Below, in pieces: positions 46,120 to 54,272 of a stretch of 64,000 nucleotides of DNA. A program made the translations under genes and the position numbers. The first letter of the stretch is position 1. Each line of letters opens with the position of its first letter. The notes below the pieces were generated by a model. That model was not told where the DNA came from. It searched no databases and worked only from the letters and a program-made list of their open reading frames with translations. This stretch comes from Paenibacillus sp. (GTDB lineage: Bacteria > Bacillota > Bacilli > Paenibacillales > YIM-B00363): contig NZ_JAPSKE010000010.1 in the NCBI RefSeq assembly GCF_031177825.1, positions 1-64,000 of the forward strand, given 5' to 3'.

Positions 46120-46148
46120 ATATCTTACAGAAAGGAGACCCCAACCGG

Positions 46149-46433
46149 ATGTCGCTGAACGACGCGTTCAAAGCGCTGGCCGACCCGAACCGACGCAAGA
46201 TTCTCGACTTATTGAAGAAAGGCGACCTCGCCGCGGGCGAAATCGCCGAACACTTCGATATGACGAAGCCGAGCATCTCCAACCATTTGAATTTGCTCAA
46301 ACAGGCGGACCTCGTCCGGGACGAACGGAGAGGCCAGCATATCGTGTATTCGCTGAATACGACGGTGTTCCAAGACGTAATGAAATGGATCTTAGACCTG
46401 CAAAACGCAGGAGGAAAGGATGATCAGACATGA
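46149..46433 (+). CDS. sdpR: ArsR-family autorepressor, SdpR-like
   Basis: 94 aa; AAAGGAG precedes the ATG. Winged helix: ALADPNRRKILDLLKKGDLAAGEIAEHF (in part) and the recognition helix MTKPSISNHLNLLKQADLV. No metal-binding cysteines, so it belongs to the SdpR branch and not the metal sensors. In B. subtilis SdpR represses sdpRI until SdpI captures it at the membrane upon toxin binding. Its stop overlaps the sdpI start by 4 bp. Confidence 0.85.
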   Translation: MSLNDAFKALADPNRRKILDLLKKGDLAAGEIAEHFDMTKPSISNHLNLLKQADLVRDERRGQHIVYSLNTTVFQDVMKWILDLQNAGGKDDQT

Positions 46434-47044
46434 TGATGAAACGTTGGGGTATTCCCGCCGCGGCCGCGCTGCTTGCCGTCGCCGCAAGTCTGTATTTCTA
46501 CGCCGAGCTGCCGGAGATGATGGCGATCCACTTCGGTCCGTCGGACGATCCCGACCGGTACGCCAGTAAGGCTGTCGGCGCGTTCCTGCTGCCCGCCGTC
46601 ATCTTCCTCGTATCCGCCGTCACGAACCTGAGCGGCAAGCTCGAGCGCGACGAGAGCAAGCGCAAGCGATTCGCCGACGTCAACGACACGGTGAACGTCG
46701 TGATTGCCCTCTTGCTGCTCGCCGTGCATCTCATAACGCTCGCGTTCAACCTCGGTTACGAGATCAGCCCGTCGATGTTCGCGCCGCTGGCCGTCGGCAT
46801 CGTGTTCATTGCCATCGGCAACGTAATGCCCCGGGCCCCGCAAGGCACGCTGAAGCTGTTCCGCTTGAAGGAAGAAAACTACGCGAGATACGCCCGCTTC
46901 CACGGCCGATTCATGGTCTTGGCCGGCTTCCTGATCGTCCTCTCCACCTTGCTTCCGGGGATGTTCGGCATGTACTTCATGTTTCTGGTCATCGCGGCGC
47001 TCGTCGTATCGGTGATCGGCAGCGCCGCTTACTTCAACCGATAA
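46430..47044 (+). CDS. sdpI: SdpI-family immunity/signalling membrane protein
   Basis: 204 aa with six or so membrane helices: an N-terminal DUF1648 part (MKRWGIPAAAALLAVAASL; ELPEMMAIHFG) and a C-terminal SdpI domain (GNVMPRAPQ, then RFHGRFMVLAGFLIVL). SdpI gives immunity to the SDP cannibalism toxin and sequesters SdpR. No sdpABC toxin genes are present in this window. It may defend against toxins of neighbours or serve another signal. Confidence 0.85.
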   Translation: MMMKRWGIPAAAALLAVAASLYFYAELPEMMAIHFGPSDDPDRYASKAVGAFLLPAVIFLVSAVTNLSGKLERDESKRKRFADVNDTVNVVIALLLLAVHLITLAFNLGYEISPSMFAPLAVGIVFIAIGNVMPRAPQGTLKLFRLKEENYARYARFHGRFMVLAGFLIVLSTLLPGMFGMYFMFLVIAALVVSVIGSAAYFNR

Positions 47045-47841
47045 CGCGACGCGAACGGCTGGCCGTCCCAGACGATGCTGGATGCCGTGCGCCGCGAACG
47101 AATCGCTTCTTCCTCGAGCATGAGGAAGAAGTTTTTCGTCGGCAAGTACCCGAGCCCGTGCTTCTCGCTCAGCTTGTCCAGGTACGGTCGCATCGCGTCC
47201 TGCTTGTTCGACTGGTTGTCTCCGCCCGCGGAAGCGAACGCGTAGAGGGTGCCGGCCCGCGGCACCTTCTTCACGCGGTACCCCGCTTCCACGACGCGCA
47301 GGATCCAGTCCCAATCCCAATAATTCCGCATCTCGGGATCGAACGGACCGAGCGCATCGTGCAGATCCCTCCGGTAGAGCGAGCCGGAAGCTACATAGGT
47401 ATTGAAGCGGCGAAGCAGCTCCAGATCGTGCTCGTAGGCGAACAAGAACCGAGCTGTCGGCAGACGAGTTCCCGCTTTCGTCGTGTAATCGAAAATTTCC
47501 ACGTCCCCGTACACGAGATCCGCGTTTCGCGCCTCATCCAGCATCGTCTTCATATGATCCGGCACGATCAAGTCGTCGTCGTCGATCGGCATGATCCATT
47601 GGCCCTTCACATGCGGCAGCGCCGCATTCCTCGCCCAAACATGATACGAGTTGACCGGCAAGTCGATGACCTGGATCCGAAGAGACGGATATAACGCGAC
47701 GACGTCGTCGATCCGCTTCCCCGCGTCGTTGACGATCAATATCTCGAAGTCCGTGAACGTCTGACGCGACAACGCTTCCAACAGTTCCGCGATCGTTTGC
47801 GGTCGATTATAGGTCGGTGTAATGACGCTGATGGTCGTCAT
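47029..47841 (-). CDS. Family 2 glycosyltransferase
   Basis: 270 aa, GT-A fold. It starts MTTISVITPTYNRPQTIAELL; the nucleotide-sugar and metal site is in GQWIMPIDDDDLIVPDH (a DxD-type motif, ~residue 88), and the acceptor region in YWDWDWILRVVEAGYRV. GGGGG precedes the ATG. The enzyme transfers a sugar to a surface glycan or small acceptor; donor and acceptor are unknown. It stands alone, convergent with sdpI (16-bp overlap at the 3' ends) and downstream of a terminator. Confidence 0.88.
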   Translation of the reverse strand: MTTISVITPTYNRPQTIAELLEALSRQTFTDFEILIVNDAGKRIDDVVALYPSLRIQVIDLPVNSYHVWARNAALPHVKGQWIMPIDDDDLIVPDHMKTMLDEARNADLVYGDVEIFDYTTKAGTRLPTARFLFAYEHDLELLRRFNTYVASGSLYRRDLHDALGPFDPEMRNYWDWDWILRVVEAGYRVKKVPRAGTLYAFASAGGDNQSNKQDAMRPYLDKLSEKHGLGYLPTKNFFLMLEEEAIRSRRTASSIVWDGQPFASRYRLK

Positions 47842-47940
47842 TCGGGTACGCCCCCATTTTATAATTCTTTAGGATTATAGATTCATTCTATACAATTCGA
47901 TGACAGTTGCCAACTTTTTCTAAATATGATAAAGAACCCG

Positions 47941-47968
47941 AGCCGAAAGGCGCGGGTTTCTCTTCTCG
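47941..47968 (-). terminator. Terminator after the adenylate cyclase gene
   Basis: AACCCGAGCC and GGCGCGGGTT pair around GAAA (one mismatch). On the minus strand TTCTTTATC follows. It lies just past the cyclase stop. Confidence 0.6.
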
Positions 47969-47974
47969 CATTCG

Positions 47975-49777
47975 TTACGCTATAGGACCGAGGACCTCAT
48001 ACAGCTTGACCGCAACCGTCTTCCCCTTCATCATCCGATCCCCGACGTAATTGAAGTCGAACCGGTCCTTCGTGAGTTCGTACGTCGCTTCGGAGACGAG
48101 AATTTGCCCCGCCGTCGTCTGCGATTCGATGCGCGCCGCCGTGTTGACGTTGTCGCCGATGCAGGTATAGTCGACGCGCAGGTAGGAGCCGATGTTGCCG
48201 ACGACGACCTCTCCCGTATGCACGCCGATGCCGCAGTTGACGGTGACGCCGTGGCGCGCCTCGATGCGCTCGCGCACCTCGATCATTCCCTGCTGAATGT
48301 CCCAAGCCGTCTTCACCGCGTAATACGGATGGTTATCGACGTCGAGCGGCGCGTTGTAGATAAGCATCGCGGCGTCGCCGATGAACTTGTCGATCGTCCC
48401 CTTATTCTCGAGCGCCTTGTTCGTGATCAGGTCGAACATCTCGTTCAAGAAGTCGACGACCTCCTCCGGCTTCAGCTTCTCCGACAGCGTCGTAAAGCCG
48501 CGAATATCGAGGAACAGGATCGATAGCTCCTTGTTGATGCCGCCGAGCTTGATTTCGTGGTTCGTCGTCGCGATCTCCTTCACGAGATCCGGCGAGATGT
48601 AGCGGCCGAACTGCTTCGTGATGAAGTTTTTTTGCTTATTTTCCAAATAAGACTTGACCGCGATGTTCAGGATGTACGCCAGCACGAGCACGAGCCCCGG
48701 ATAGACGACGTCGACGTACAAGCTGATTTGCTTGTAAATCAGGTACTGCGCACCGAATAAGCCGCCCAGCCCGAGGGCGAACAATACGACGCTGTAAGTC
48801 GTCTTGAGGCGCCATGCGGCCCACCACGTCAGCGCCAGCAGCGCCGCCAGCAGCGCCAGAGTCACGTACCATTCGGACTTCGTCGTGACGGTGCCCTCGA
48901 TCAACTGATTGACGATGTTGGCGTGGGCGTAGACGAGTCTCATGTCCCGCTCGACGGTCGTGTTGCTGTGGTCGAACTCGAAGCCGACCGCGTTGATGCC
49001 GATGAGCACGATCGCGTCCTGGAACATGACCGGATCGATCTCGCCGGCGACGACGTACAGGAACGGAACGGTGATGAACTCGTCGCTCATGGCGTCGAAG
49101 TCGATGAATACCTCGCCCTTCATGCTGTCGCCGGCCATGTAGTCGTTTTCCAAATATTTATTCACGTCATAGCCGGCCATCTGCACGGCGTTGAGCCCGA
49201 GCGACGGATAGACGGTGCCGTCCGGACCTTGAATCGCGAGCGCCGTGCGGCGAATGGCTCCGTCCTCGTCGACCAGCGCGTTAATATGCGCGGTCTTGAC
49301 GTGTTCGGCGAACGGTTCGTACGGCGTGCGCACGTCGTACGCTTCTAGATATCCGCCCTTCGTGACCGTCACCTCGCGGCGCACGTCTTCCGTAATGCCC
49401 GTAACCGGAAAGACGACGTTGTCGTACATGGCGAGCGCTTCGGCGAAGGCGGCGTCCGCTTCCGGATCCGACGCTTCGTCGAAGCTGATATCGAAGCTGA
49501 TCGAGTTCGGCTCGTAGCCGGGCTGGTTCAGGACATGGAGCAAATCCGCGTACACGCGGCGGTCCCAGGGGAATCGTCCGATCGCTTCGAGCGACTCGTC
49601 GTCGATGCCGATGACCACGATGCGCTCGTTCGGCGCGTGGGTCATGTTTTCCGTCATGTGGTAATTGAAGAGCGTGCGGTTCAGCACCTCCAATTGCCCG
49701 AATAAATAAAACGTCAAAGACAACAACAACACCGCCGCGTTCGCGACCGTCAACCAAATCTTCAGCTTCCGGTTCAT
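47975..49777 (-). CDS. CHASE2-domain class III adenylate cyclase
   Basis: 600 aa. One N-terminal membrane helix, an extracellular CHASE2 sensor (~residues 40-290: IVVIGIDDESLEAIGRFPWDR, FDISFDEASDPEADAAF), then three membrane helices (~300-375), then the cyclase domain. Key residues are present: metal Asp in FLDIRGFT, Lys and Asp in TIDKFIGDAAM, and VDYTCIGDNVNTAARIES with the transition-state Asn and Arg. The Lys and the Thr/Asp pattern fit ATP rather than GTP. Makes cAMP in response to an outside cue. cAMP roles in Bacillota are poorly known. No ATP-grasp or CRP gene adjoins it. Confidence 0.9.
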   Translation of the reverse strand: MNRKLKIWLTVANAAVLLLSLTFYLFGQLEVLNRTLFNYHMTENMTHAPNERIVVIGIDDESLEAIGRFPWDRRVYADLLHVLNQPGYEPNSISFDISFDEASDPEADAAFAEALAMYDNVVFPVTGITEDVRREVTVTKGGYLEAYDVRTPYEPFAEHVKTAHINALVDEDGAIRRTALAIQGPDGTVYPSLGLNAVQMAGYDVNKYLENDYMAGDSMKGEVFIDFDAMSDEFITVPFLYVVAGEIDPVMFQDAIVLIGINAVGFEFDHSNTTVERDMRLVYAHANIVNQLIEGTVTTKSEWYVTLALLAALLALTWWAAWRLKTTYSVVLFALGLGGLFGAQYLIYKQISLYVDVVYPGLVLVLAYILNIAVKSYLENKQKNFITKQFGRYISPDLVKEIATTNHEIKLGGINKELSILFLDIRGFTTLSEKLKPEEVVDFLNEMFDLITNKALENKGTIDKFIGDAAMLIYNAPLDVDNHPYYAVKTAWDIQQGMIEVRERIEARHGVTVNCGIGVHTGEVVVGNIGSYLRVDYTCIGDNVNTAARIESQTTAGQILVSEATYELTKDRFDFNYVGDRMMKGKTVAVKLYEVLGPIA

Positions 49778-49936
49778 CCGTTTCCCCCGCCCAAGAAAGT
49801 AGTTCCTATGTACAATTTATGACGTAAACGATCATATCACAAAACCAAGCGCGTCGGGGGAAAAAAGTCGCAGTCCGCGTTCGGATTCCCCCTCCCTCGG
49901 CAGGGCAAAATACCGGGGAAAGGAGCGTGTCTTCCA

Positions 49937-50110
49937 TTGCGAAACGACTATGCGTTCGCGAGCCTGCCGGATCGCGCGGTCCGCGAATTGAAACAGTTGG
50001 AGTCGAGGCTGTACGAGGAGCTCGGGGAAGAAATTACGTTGATCGCTTATGAAAAAGAACCGCCCGGCGCGGACTCCACCGCCTGCCGAGCGGATCTGAA
50101 GGGAGAGTGA
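49937..50110 (+). CDS. Small hypothetical protein
   Basis: 57 aa from a TTG with AAAGGAG 11 nt upstream. The sequence begins MRNDYAFASLPDRAVRELKQ and continues with an acidic helix (LESRLYEELGEEITLIAYEK), then a polar tail. A short helical protein with no membrane segment. I do not recognise a family. It is followed by the next small gene 7 bp on, so the two probably form one transcript. An ORF on the opposite strand is a shadow lacking a ribosome site. Confidence 0.65.
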   Translation: MRNDYAFASLPDRAVRELKQLESRLYEELGEEITLIAYEKEPPGADSTACRADLKGE

Positions 50111-50117
50111 ATTTCCG

Positions 50118-50273
50118 ATGACGAAACAGGAGAAAGCGCCGCGCGGCGACGTTCGATTCCAACGGCCGCCGGCCCAGCTCGTCGCGGCGCGCGCGGACGA
50201 TAAAGACATCGACGCCGAAAATAAAAAGCTGCAAGCGGACCGTCCGTATCCGCATTCGTGCGGAGGCTTATAG
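50118..50273 (+). CDS. Very small hypothetical protein
   Basis: 51 aa; GGGAGAG, overlapping the stop of the preceding small gene, serves as ribosome site 10 nt before the ATG. Basic N-terminal half (MTKQEKAPRGDVRFQRPP) and a polar, charged second half ending in YPHSCGGL. No membrane helix or known domain is visible. It converges on the DUF4870 gene with a 5-bp gap. Confidence 0.55.
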   Translation: MTKQEKAPRGDVRFQRPPAQLVAARADDKDIDAENKKLQADRPYPHSCGGL

Positions 50274-50278
50274 GAAGC

Positions 50279-50617
50279 TTATAAAAGCACCTTAATGCCT
50301 TTGTACACGTTCCAAATCGCCACGGCGAGCGACGCGAGCGCGGCCGCGCCGAACAATAGGAACATGCCGATCAAGGCGCCCATGCCCGCCGCCTCGGCGC
50401 TCCCGCCGATCCCGAAGGCGCCGACGCCGGTGGCGATCATGCCGACGAACGCGACGATGACCGCGACGACCGGAATGCAATGCGAGAGGAATGCCGCCTT
50501 CGCGTGGTCCTTCACGTATCGATCGTCCGAGATGAAATACAGCACGGCGGGCAAAATGAAGCCCATAAAGAAAATGCTGAAGTAAGCCAATGCGGCTAAC
50601 AGTTTACGCGTATCCAT
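50279..50617 (-). CDS. DUF4870 membrane protein
   Basis: 112 aa with GGAGG 6 nt before the ATG. Three hydrophobic segments: LAALAYFSIFFMGFILPAVLYF, CIPVVAVIVAFVGMIATGVG and ALIGMFLLFGAAALASLAVAI (in part). The YVKDHAKAAF motif after the first helix is the hallmark of DUF4870 (the FxxxHA-type pattern). Function unknown. Confidence 0.78.
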   Translation of the reverse strand: MDTRKLLAALAYFSIFFMGFILPAVLYFISDDRYVKDHAKAAFLSHCIPVVAVIVAFVGMIATGVGAFGIGGSAEAAGMGALIGMFLLFGAAALASLAVAIWNVYKGIKVLL

Positions 50618-50685
50618 GGGAATCCTCCTCGATGTTCATTACAGCTTAATACGTTCAAGGCCGGCATGGGATGCAACAACTTCAT

Positions 50686-50966
50686 CGTCCGGCGCGAGTA
50701 AGCCGCCCGGACGCTGCGCATACTACCTTACGACGGCGATCAAGAGAAAGGTCGTGGTGGCGTTGGACGACGTAAGGAATTCAACGAAACAAGACAGTTC
50801 GGGAGGTTCTCACTCAATTTAGAGGGCGAGGGATGTGTCGGACGCTAGTTAGCGGCTTTACACGTCATCGATAGCGAAGAGCGTTATCGAATTTGCTTTC
50901 TTTGAAGATGGGATATCACCAACGGCGCCGTCGGAAGACCCGGGAAACCGGGTCTTTTCCTTTTCG
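50686..50966 (+). ncRNA. Candidate structured RNA ending in a terminator
   Basis: This stretch has no gene but several nested stems: CGTCCGG/CCGGACG (50686/50707), CCTTACG/CGTAAGG (50726/50771) enclosing ACGAC/GTCGT, CGATAGCG/CGTTATCG (near 50870), and finally a strong terminator at 50935. Nucleotides 50776-50800 match 22 of 25 bases of the region just behind the c-di-GMP aptamer at 51195-51219. It may be a decayed second riboswitch or a small RNA. I recognise no known aptamer in it. Confidence 0.4.
50935..50965 (+). terminator. Strong rho-independent terminator
   Basis: AAGACCCGG-GAAA-CCGGGTCTT with a GNRA loop, followed by TTCCTTTT. No coding gene precedes it on the plus strand for over 600 bp, so it ends a non-coding transcript. 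Confidence 0.88.
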
Positions 50967-51011
50967 AAAGAATCTTAAGTCCTATACCAGAAAAAAACGA
51001 GTTCCTACTTA

Positions 51012-51040
51012 TTGACTATCTCTTAATAGAATTTTATAAT
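51012..51040 (+). promoter_or_regulatory. Sigma-A promoter of the riboswitch-led operon
   Basis: TTGACT (51012-51017) and a perfect TATAAT (51035-51040) with exactly 17 nt between them. Transcription would start near 51047 and give a leader of about 220 nt containing the aptamer. Confidence 0.88.
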
Positions 51041-51099
51041 CGTCTTACAACATTCGACAAATTTACTTATATTCACCCAACTTCATACTTATTCTGCTT

Positions 51100-51190
51100 G
51101 GACAAGCGGCAAACTCTCCGAAAGGCGAGGACGCAAAGCCACGGGCCTAAAGGCGATACGATTTCGCCAACGGCAGCCGGGTTACCGAAA
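51100..51190 (+). ncRNA. Cyclic-di-GMP-I (GEMM-I) riboswitch aptamer
   Basis: The GEMM-I landmarks appear in order: GGCAAACTCTCCGAAAGG with a GAAA tetraloop hairpin, GAGGACGCAAAGCCACGGGC, CCTAAAGG (tetraloop receptor), the P3 hairpin, and GCAGCCGGGTTACCG. The arrangement matches the class that binds c-di-GMP between P1, P2 and P3. It lies 60 nt after the promoter and is followed by a terminator hairpin, so it should control transcription of the two downstream genes. Whether ligand turns expression on or off is not decided here. Confidence 0.93.
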
Positions 51191-51210
51191 AGGAGGAATT
51201 CGACGAAAGA

Positions 51211-51247
51211 AGACTGTTCCCTATCGGTGGGGAGAGTCTATTTTTAT
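51211..51247 (+). terminator. Expression-platform terminator of the riboswitch
   Basis: AGACTGTTCCC and GGGGAGAGTCT pair (one central G-G mismatch) around a short loop and are followed by ATTTTTATTTT. It stands between the aptamer and the ribosome site AAAGGAG of the FapA-family gene. Confidence 0.82.
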
Positions 51248-51267
51248 TTTGAAAGGAGACGACGATA

Positions 51268-53109
51268 ATGGCCTTATCTGAAATCGAAATTTTAAAATTA
51301 ATTCACTCGCTTCCCTTGGACGATGCGGAACCGAACGGGCCGCCGCTCCCGCCGAAGAGTGACGTCGACGTCCTTTCGTGGGCGAAAATCGACGGACGGC
51401 GAGTCTCGATTTGCCCGGACGCCGTTTATCCTCTGTTTTTAGAGACGGCGCCGGAAGTACGGATCACCGTGAACGGACAAAGCAAGTCGGGCCGGATCGC
51501 CGTTACGCCGGAGGATCTGATCGAATGGGATGCCCCTCTTCCCCCGATGTTTGCCATCGATATCTCCGAAGACCGGATGATCGCGTGGTTCAAGCTGTTC
51601 GCCACGTCGCAGCATGCTTGGCGGCCGATCTTCGCGTCCCCGGAACCCAACGTCGTCCGCCTCGAGGTCGAGGAAGACCCCGATAAGGTGGAGCGCACGC
51701 TGGACATACGCGACGTCCAGATCGTACTGCATAACAAAAAACTGTTCACATACAACCTTAAGAAGATCGAAGCGGAGCTCCGTGCGCCGACGTTCGAACG
51801 AATTCCGATCGCGGAAGGCATTCCTCCGGTGCCCAGCGTCGACGCCTTCTTAGAGTTGTTATTCAAAGAGACCGTCGAAAGCAGCTATGAAGAGATTAAC
51901 GGGCAAGTCGACTTTCGAAATCATCTGAAAATCCCCTCGGCGAAAGCCGGAGAAGTCATCGCCCGTAAAATCCCTGCGAAGACGGGCACCCGCGGGTGCG
52001 ATATTTTCGGATCGATCGTCGAGCCCGCCCCGCCCAGAGAGATCGTCCTAGTGCCGAAACAGCATGTTTATATCACCCCCGCGGGGGATGTGGTCGCGCT
52101 CAAGGAAGGCCGGCCTCGAATTACCGGCGAACGCGTGAAGTTCATCAGCGTCAATCCCGAATACGTCGTCTCGACCGATGTCGATCTGAAGACCGGCAAC
52201 ATCTTCTTCTCCGGGGACGTTACCGTGTACGGCAATGTAACGGAAGGCATGACGATCGAAGCGCTGGGCAACGTATACGTCTCCGGCAGCGTTTACAATG
52301 CGACGATTACGGCGACGGGCAGCATTCTCGTGAAGGGCAACGTCATCGGCGCCAAGATGTACTCCGGCCATTTCGGCGTTGTATACAATCGGCTGTTCAA
52401 CCACTCCAAGAAGCTTAACGAATGCTTGCAAAATCTTAGAAACGGAGCGAACCGGCTGCTATCCGCCTTGGAGAAGCAAGGAAAGAGCGTGCCCGAAGGC
52501 CAAGCGTACCAGCTGTTGGCGGATACGAAGTTCAAAGAAATTCCGGCGGCGGCGAAAGAAATCCTGGGCAGCATCGTCACGATCCAAAACATTCAACACG
52601 GGCAAATGGAGGAGTTGAAGCAACATTTGGTAAAGCTGCTTCAGCCCTCCTGTTTTACGCGGTCGGAGCCGCTGGCCTTCATCAACGCTTTGCAGTATAT
52701 ATTGATCGAAACCTCGGAATCCATTCAACGATGCGAGGAAACCAATGTCTTGTTGGACATCCCGAAGTGTCAATTATCCACCCTGATGTCGAACGGAGAC
52801 ATCTTGATCCGGCAAGAGGGGGTCGTCCAAAGCGACTTGTACTCGAAGCATAACATTGTCTTTTACTTGAAGCATTCCGTATGTAAAGGTTCCACTTTGG
52901 AGGCGGGACATACGATTTCCGCCATGACCGTAGGGGGGACCTCCGGAGGCGCATGCGTCTTGAAAGCCGGGGTGAAAATTATGGTCGCCAAGATGTTCGA
53001 CGGCCGAATCTTCATCCAACGATTTTCCAAAGAAATTTTGGAATCGCTGGAGCGCACCCTCTTCCACGTTCAAGACAACCGATTGCTTGTGGAGCGTATC
53101 GATCTATGA
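51268..53109 (+). CDS. FapA/DUF342-family protein under c-di-GMP control
   Basis: 613 aa; GAAAGGAG precedes the ATG. FapA-family layout: an N-terminal part (~1-170), then the DUF342 core with GEVIARKIPAKTGTRGCDIFG (~residue 232) and a right-handed beta-helix of polymer-forming type (GNIFFSGDVTVYGNVTEGMTIEALGNVYVSG, in part). A coiled-coil stretch (~375-490) and a C-terminal beta segment (LEAGHTISAMTVGGTSGGACVLKAG) follow. Homologues act in surface attachment or cell-shape functions, but the molecular activity is unknown. Its stop overlaps an upstream ATG of the HD-GYP frame. Confidence 0.85.
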   Translation: MALSEIEILKLIHSLPLDDAEPNGPPLPPKSDVDVLSWAKIDGRRVSICPDAVYPLFLETAPEVRITVNGQSKSGRIAVTPEDLIEWDAPLPPMFAIDISEDRMIAWFKLFATSQHAWRPIFASPEPNVVRLEVEEDPDKVERTLDIRDVQIVLHNKKLFTYNLKKIEAELRAPTFERIPIAEGIPPVPSVDAFLELLFKETVESSYEEINGQVDFRNHLKIPSAKAGEVIARKIPAKTGTRGCDIFGSIVEPAPPREIVLVPKQHVYITPAGDVVALKEGRPRITGERVKFISVNPEYVVSTDVDLKTGNIFFSGDVTVYGNVTEGMTIEALGNVYVSGSVYNATITATGSILVKGNVIGAKMYSGHFGVVYNRLFNHSKKLNECLQNLRNGANRLLSALEKQGKSVPEGQAYQLLADTKFKEIPAAAKEILGSIVTIQNIQHGQMEELKQHLVKLLQPSCFTRSEPLAFINALQYILIETSESIQRCEETNVLLDIPKCQLSTLMSNGDILIRQEGVVQSDLYSKHNIVFYLKHSVCKGSTLEAGHTISAMTVGGTSGGACVLKAGVKIMVAKMFDGRIFIQRFSKEILESLERTLFHVQDNRLLVERIDL

Positions 53110-53132
53110 CGATGGGAGGCTCGACGACATTG

Positions 53133-54140
53133 ATGAATCGGGAACGAACAGGGAGCGTCTCCCGATTCATCGGGAAACGGCTGAACAAAAATATCGTGGG
53201 GCCTACAGGGGTTCTATACCTTCCGCAAGATACCGTCCTGAACGAAAGACATCTCGCTCTGCTTCTAGAGGCCGGTATCCGGATTACCGATGCGGACGTC
53301 TACGAATCGGTCCCCGTAACCGTCATCATCCGAGAGGCGGCCGAAGAGTGGAAGAGCATCTTCGAAGCCGCGAAAAACGCGGATCGAATTATCGCGCGGA
53401 ACATCACGGAGCACGTCGTCCCCTTGCTCTTGGAGCTCGTGAGCAACTACGATTTGCATACCGTCCTGGACGGGCTGTACGAGATCGACGATTATACGTA
53501 CCGACACAGCGTCGCGGTCGCCGCGCTCTCCACGCTCATCGGCAAGTGGCTGGGGTTTCCTTCCGCCCGGCTCCGCGTTCTGACGGCCGCCGCGCTGCTT
53601 CACGATATCGGGAAGACGAAGATCCCCTCGTCCATTTTATTGAAAGCCGGACGCCTTACGCCCGAAGAGTACGAGATCGTAAAGAAGCATACGGTTTTCG
53701 GCTATGAAATGATTCGGAACGCGGATGGGTTGTCAGAGCTCCATGCGCAAGTGGCGCTGCAGCATCATGAACGGCTCGACGGAAGCGGATACCCGAATCG
53801 ATTAACGGAAGAAACCTTCCTCGAGAGCAGGATCGTAGCCGTCGCGGACGTCTTTCATGCGATGCTGTCCAAGAGGCCTTATAAAGAAGCCTCCCCCTTC
53901 TTTCAGGTCATGAAAGAGATGTACTCCGGCGCTTTCGGGGCATTCGATCCGGTGGTCGTCACGAAGTTCACGCAGCGTGCGATGGAAGCGTTGATCGGCA
54001 ACGACGTGCTTCTTTCGAACGGCCAGACGGGGACAATCGTGCGGATCGACGCGCATAACCCATGGAAGCCATTGATATTGCTAAATCGTCGCTTCGTAAA
54101 TTTGGCGAACCACCCGTCATTGGACATCAAGGATATTTAG
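53133..54140 (+). CDS. HD-GYP c-di-GMP phosphodiesterase
   Basis: 335 aa from the ATG at 53133; a TTG one codon earlier is 10 nt from GGGAGG and could be the real start. The N-terminal ~110 residues are a DUF3391-like region (NIVGPTGVLYLPQDTVLNERHLALL). The HD-GYP domain is complete: YRHSVAVAALS, LLHDIGKTKIPSSIL, EYEIVKKHTVFGYEMI, ALQHHERLDGSGYP, and IVAVADVFHAM. It degrades c-di-GMP. Because its operon is led by a c-di-GMP riboswitch, a feedback loop is likely. It is followed by a terminator. Confidence 0.92.
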   Translation: MNRERTGSVSRFIGKRLNKNIVGPTGVLYLPQDTVLNERHLALLLEAGIRITDADVYESVPVTVIIREAAEEWKSIFEAAKNADRIIARNITEHVVPLLLELVSNYDLHTVLDGLYEIDDYTYRHSVAVAALSTLIGKWLGFPSARLRVLTAAALLHDIGKTKIPSSILLKAGRLTPEEYEIVKKHTVFGYEMIRNADGLSELHAQVALQHHERLDGSGYPNRLTEETFLESRIVAVADVFHAMLSKRPYKEASPFFQVMKEMYSGAFGAFDPVVVTKFTQRAMEALIGNDVLLSNGQTGTIVRIDAHNPWKPLILLNRRFVNLANHPSLDIKDI

Positions 54141-54182
54141 CGTTATGTTTCCCATCGAAACAAACATGTAATGCAGCCATTT

Positions 54183-54220
54183 CCGCCAGGCTCTACCGCC
54201 TGACGGTTTTTTTTTTGAAA
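54183..54220 (+). terminator. Terminator after the HD-GYP gene
   Basis: CCGCCAGGC and GCCTGACGG pair with one C-A mismatch around a short loop and are followed by ten T. It closes the riboswitch operon. Confidence 0.88.
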
Positions 54221-54227
54221 AGTGGCA

Positions 54228-54259
54228 TAATAAAAAAGGAAGCTTCGCGGAAGCTTCCC
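54228..54259 (-). terminator. Terminator after tRNA-Leu
   Basis: On the minus strand GGAAGCTTC-CGC-GAAGCTTCC is followed by TTTTTTATT, 14 bp downstream of the tRNA 3' end. Confidence 0.88.
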
Positions 54260-54272
54260 TTGATTGTATGTA

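Noticed and set aside
49832..50209. 125-codon minus-strand ORF
   Set aside because: It overlaps two plus-strand small genes that have ribosome sites. Its product has no domain and its start lacks a ribosome site.
50616..50822. 68-codon plus-strand ORF
   Set aside because: No ribosome site, and it crosses several RNA stems; the region is better explained as structured RNA.
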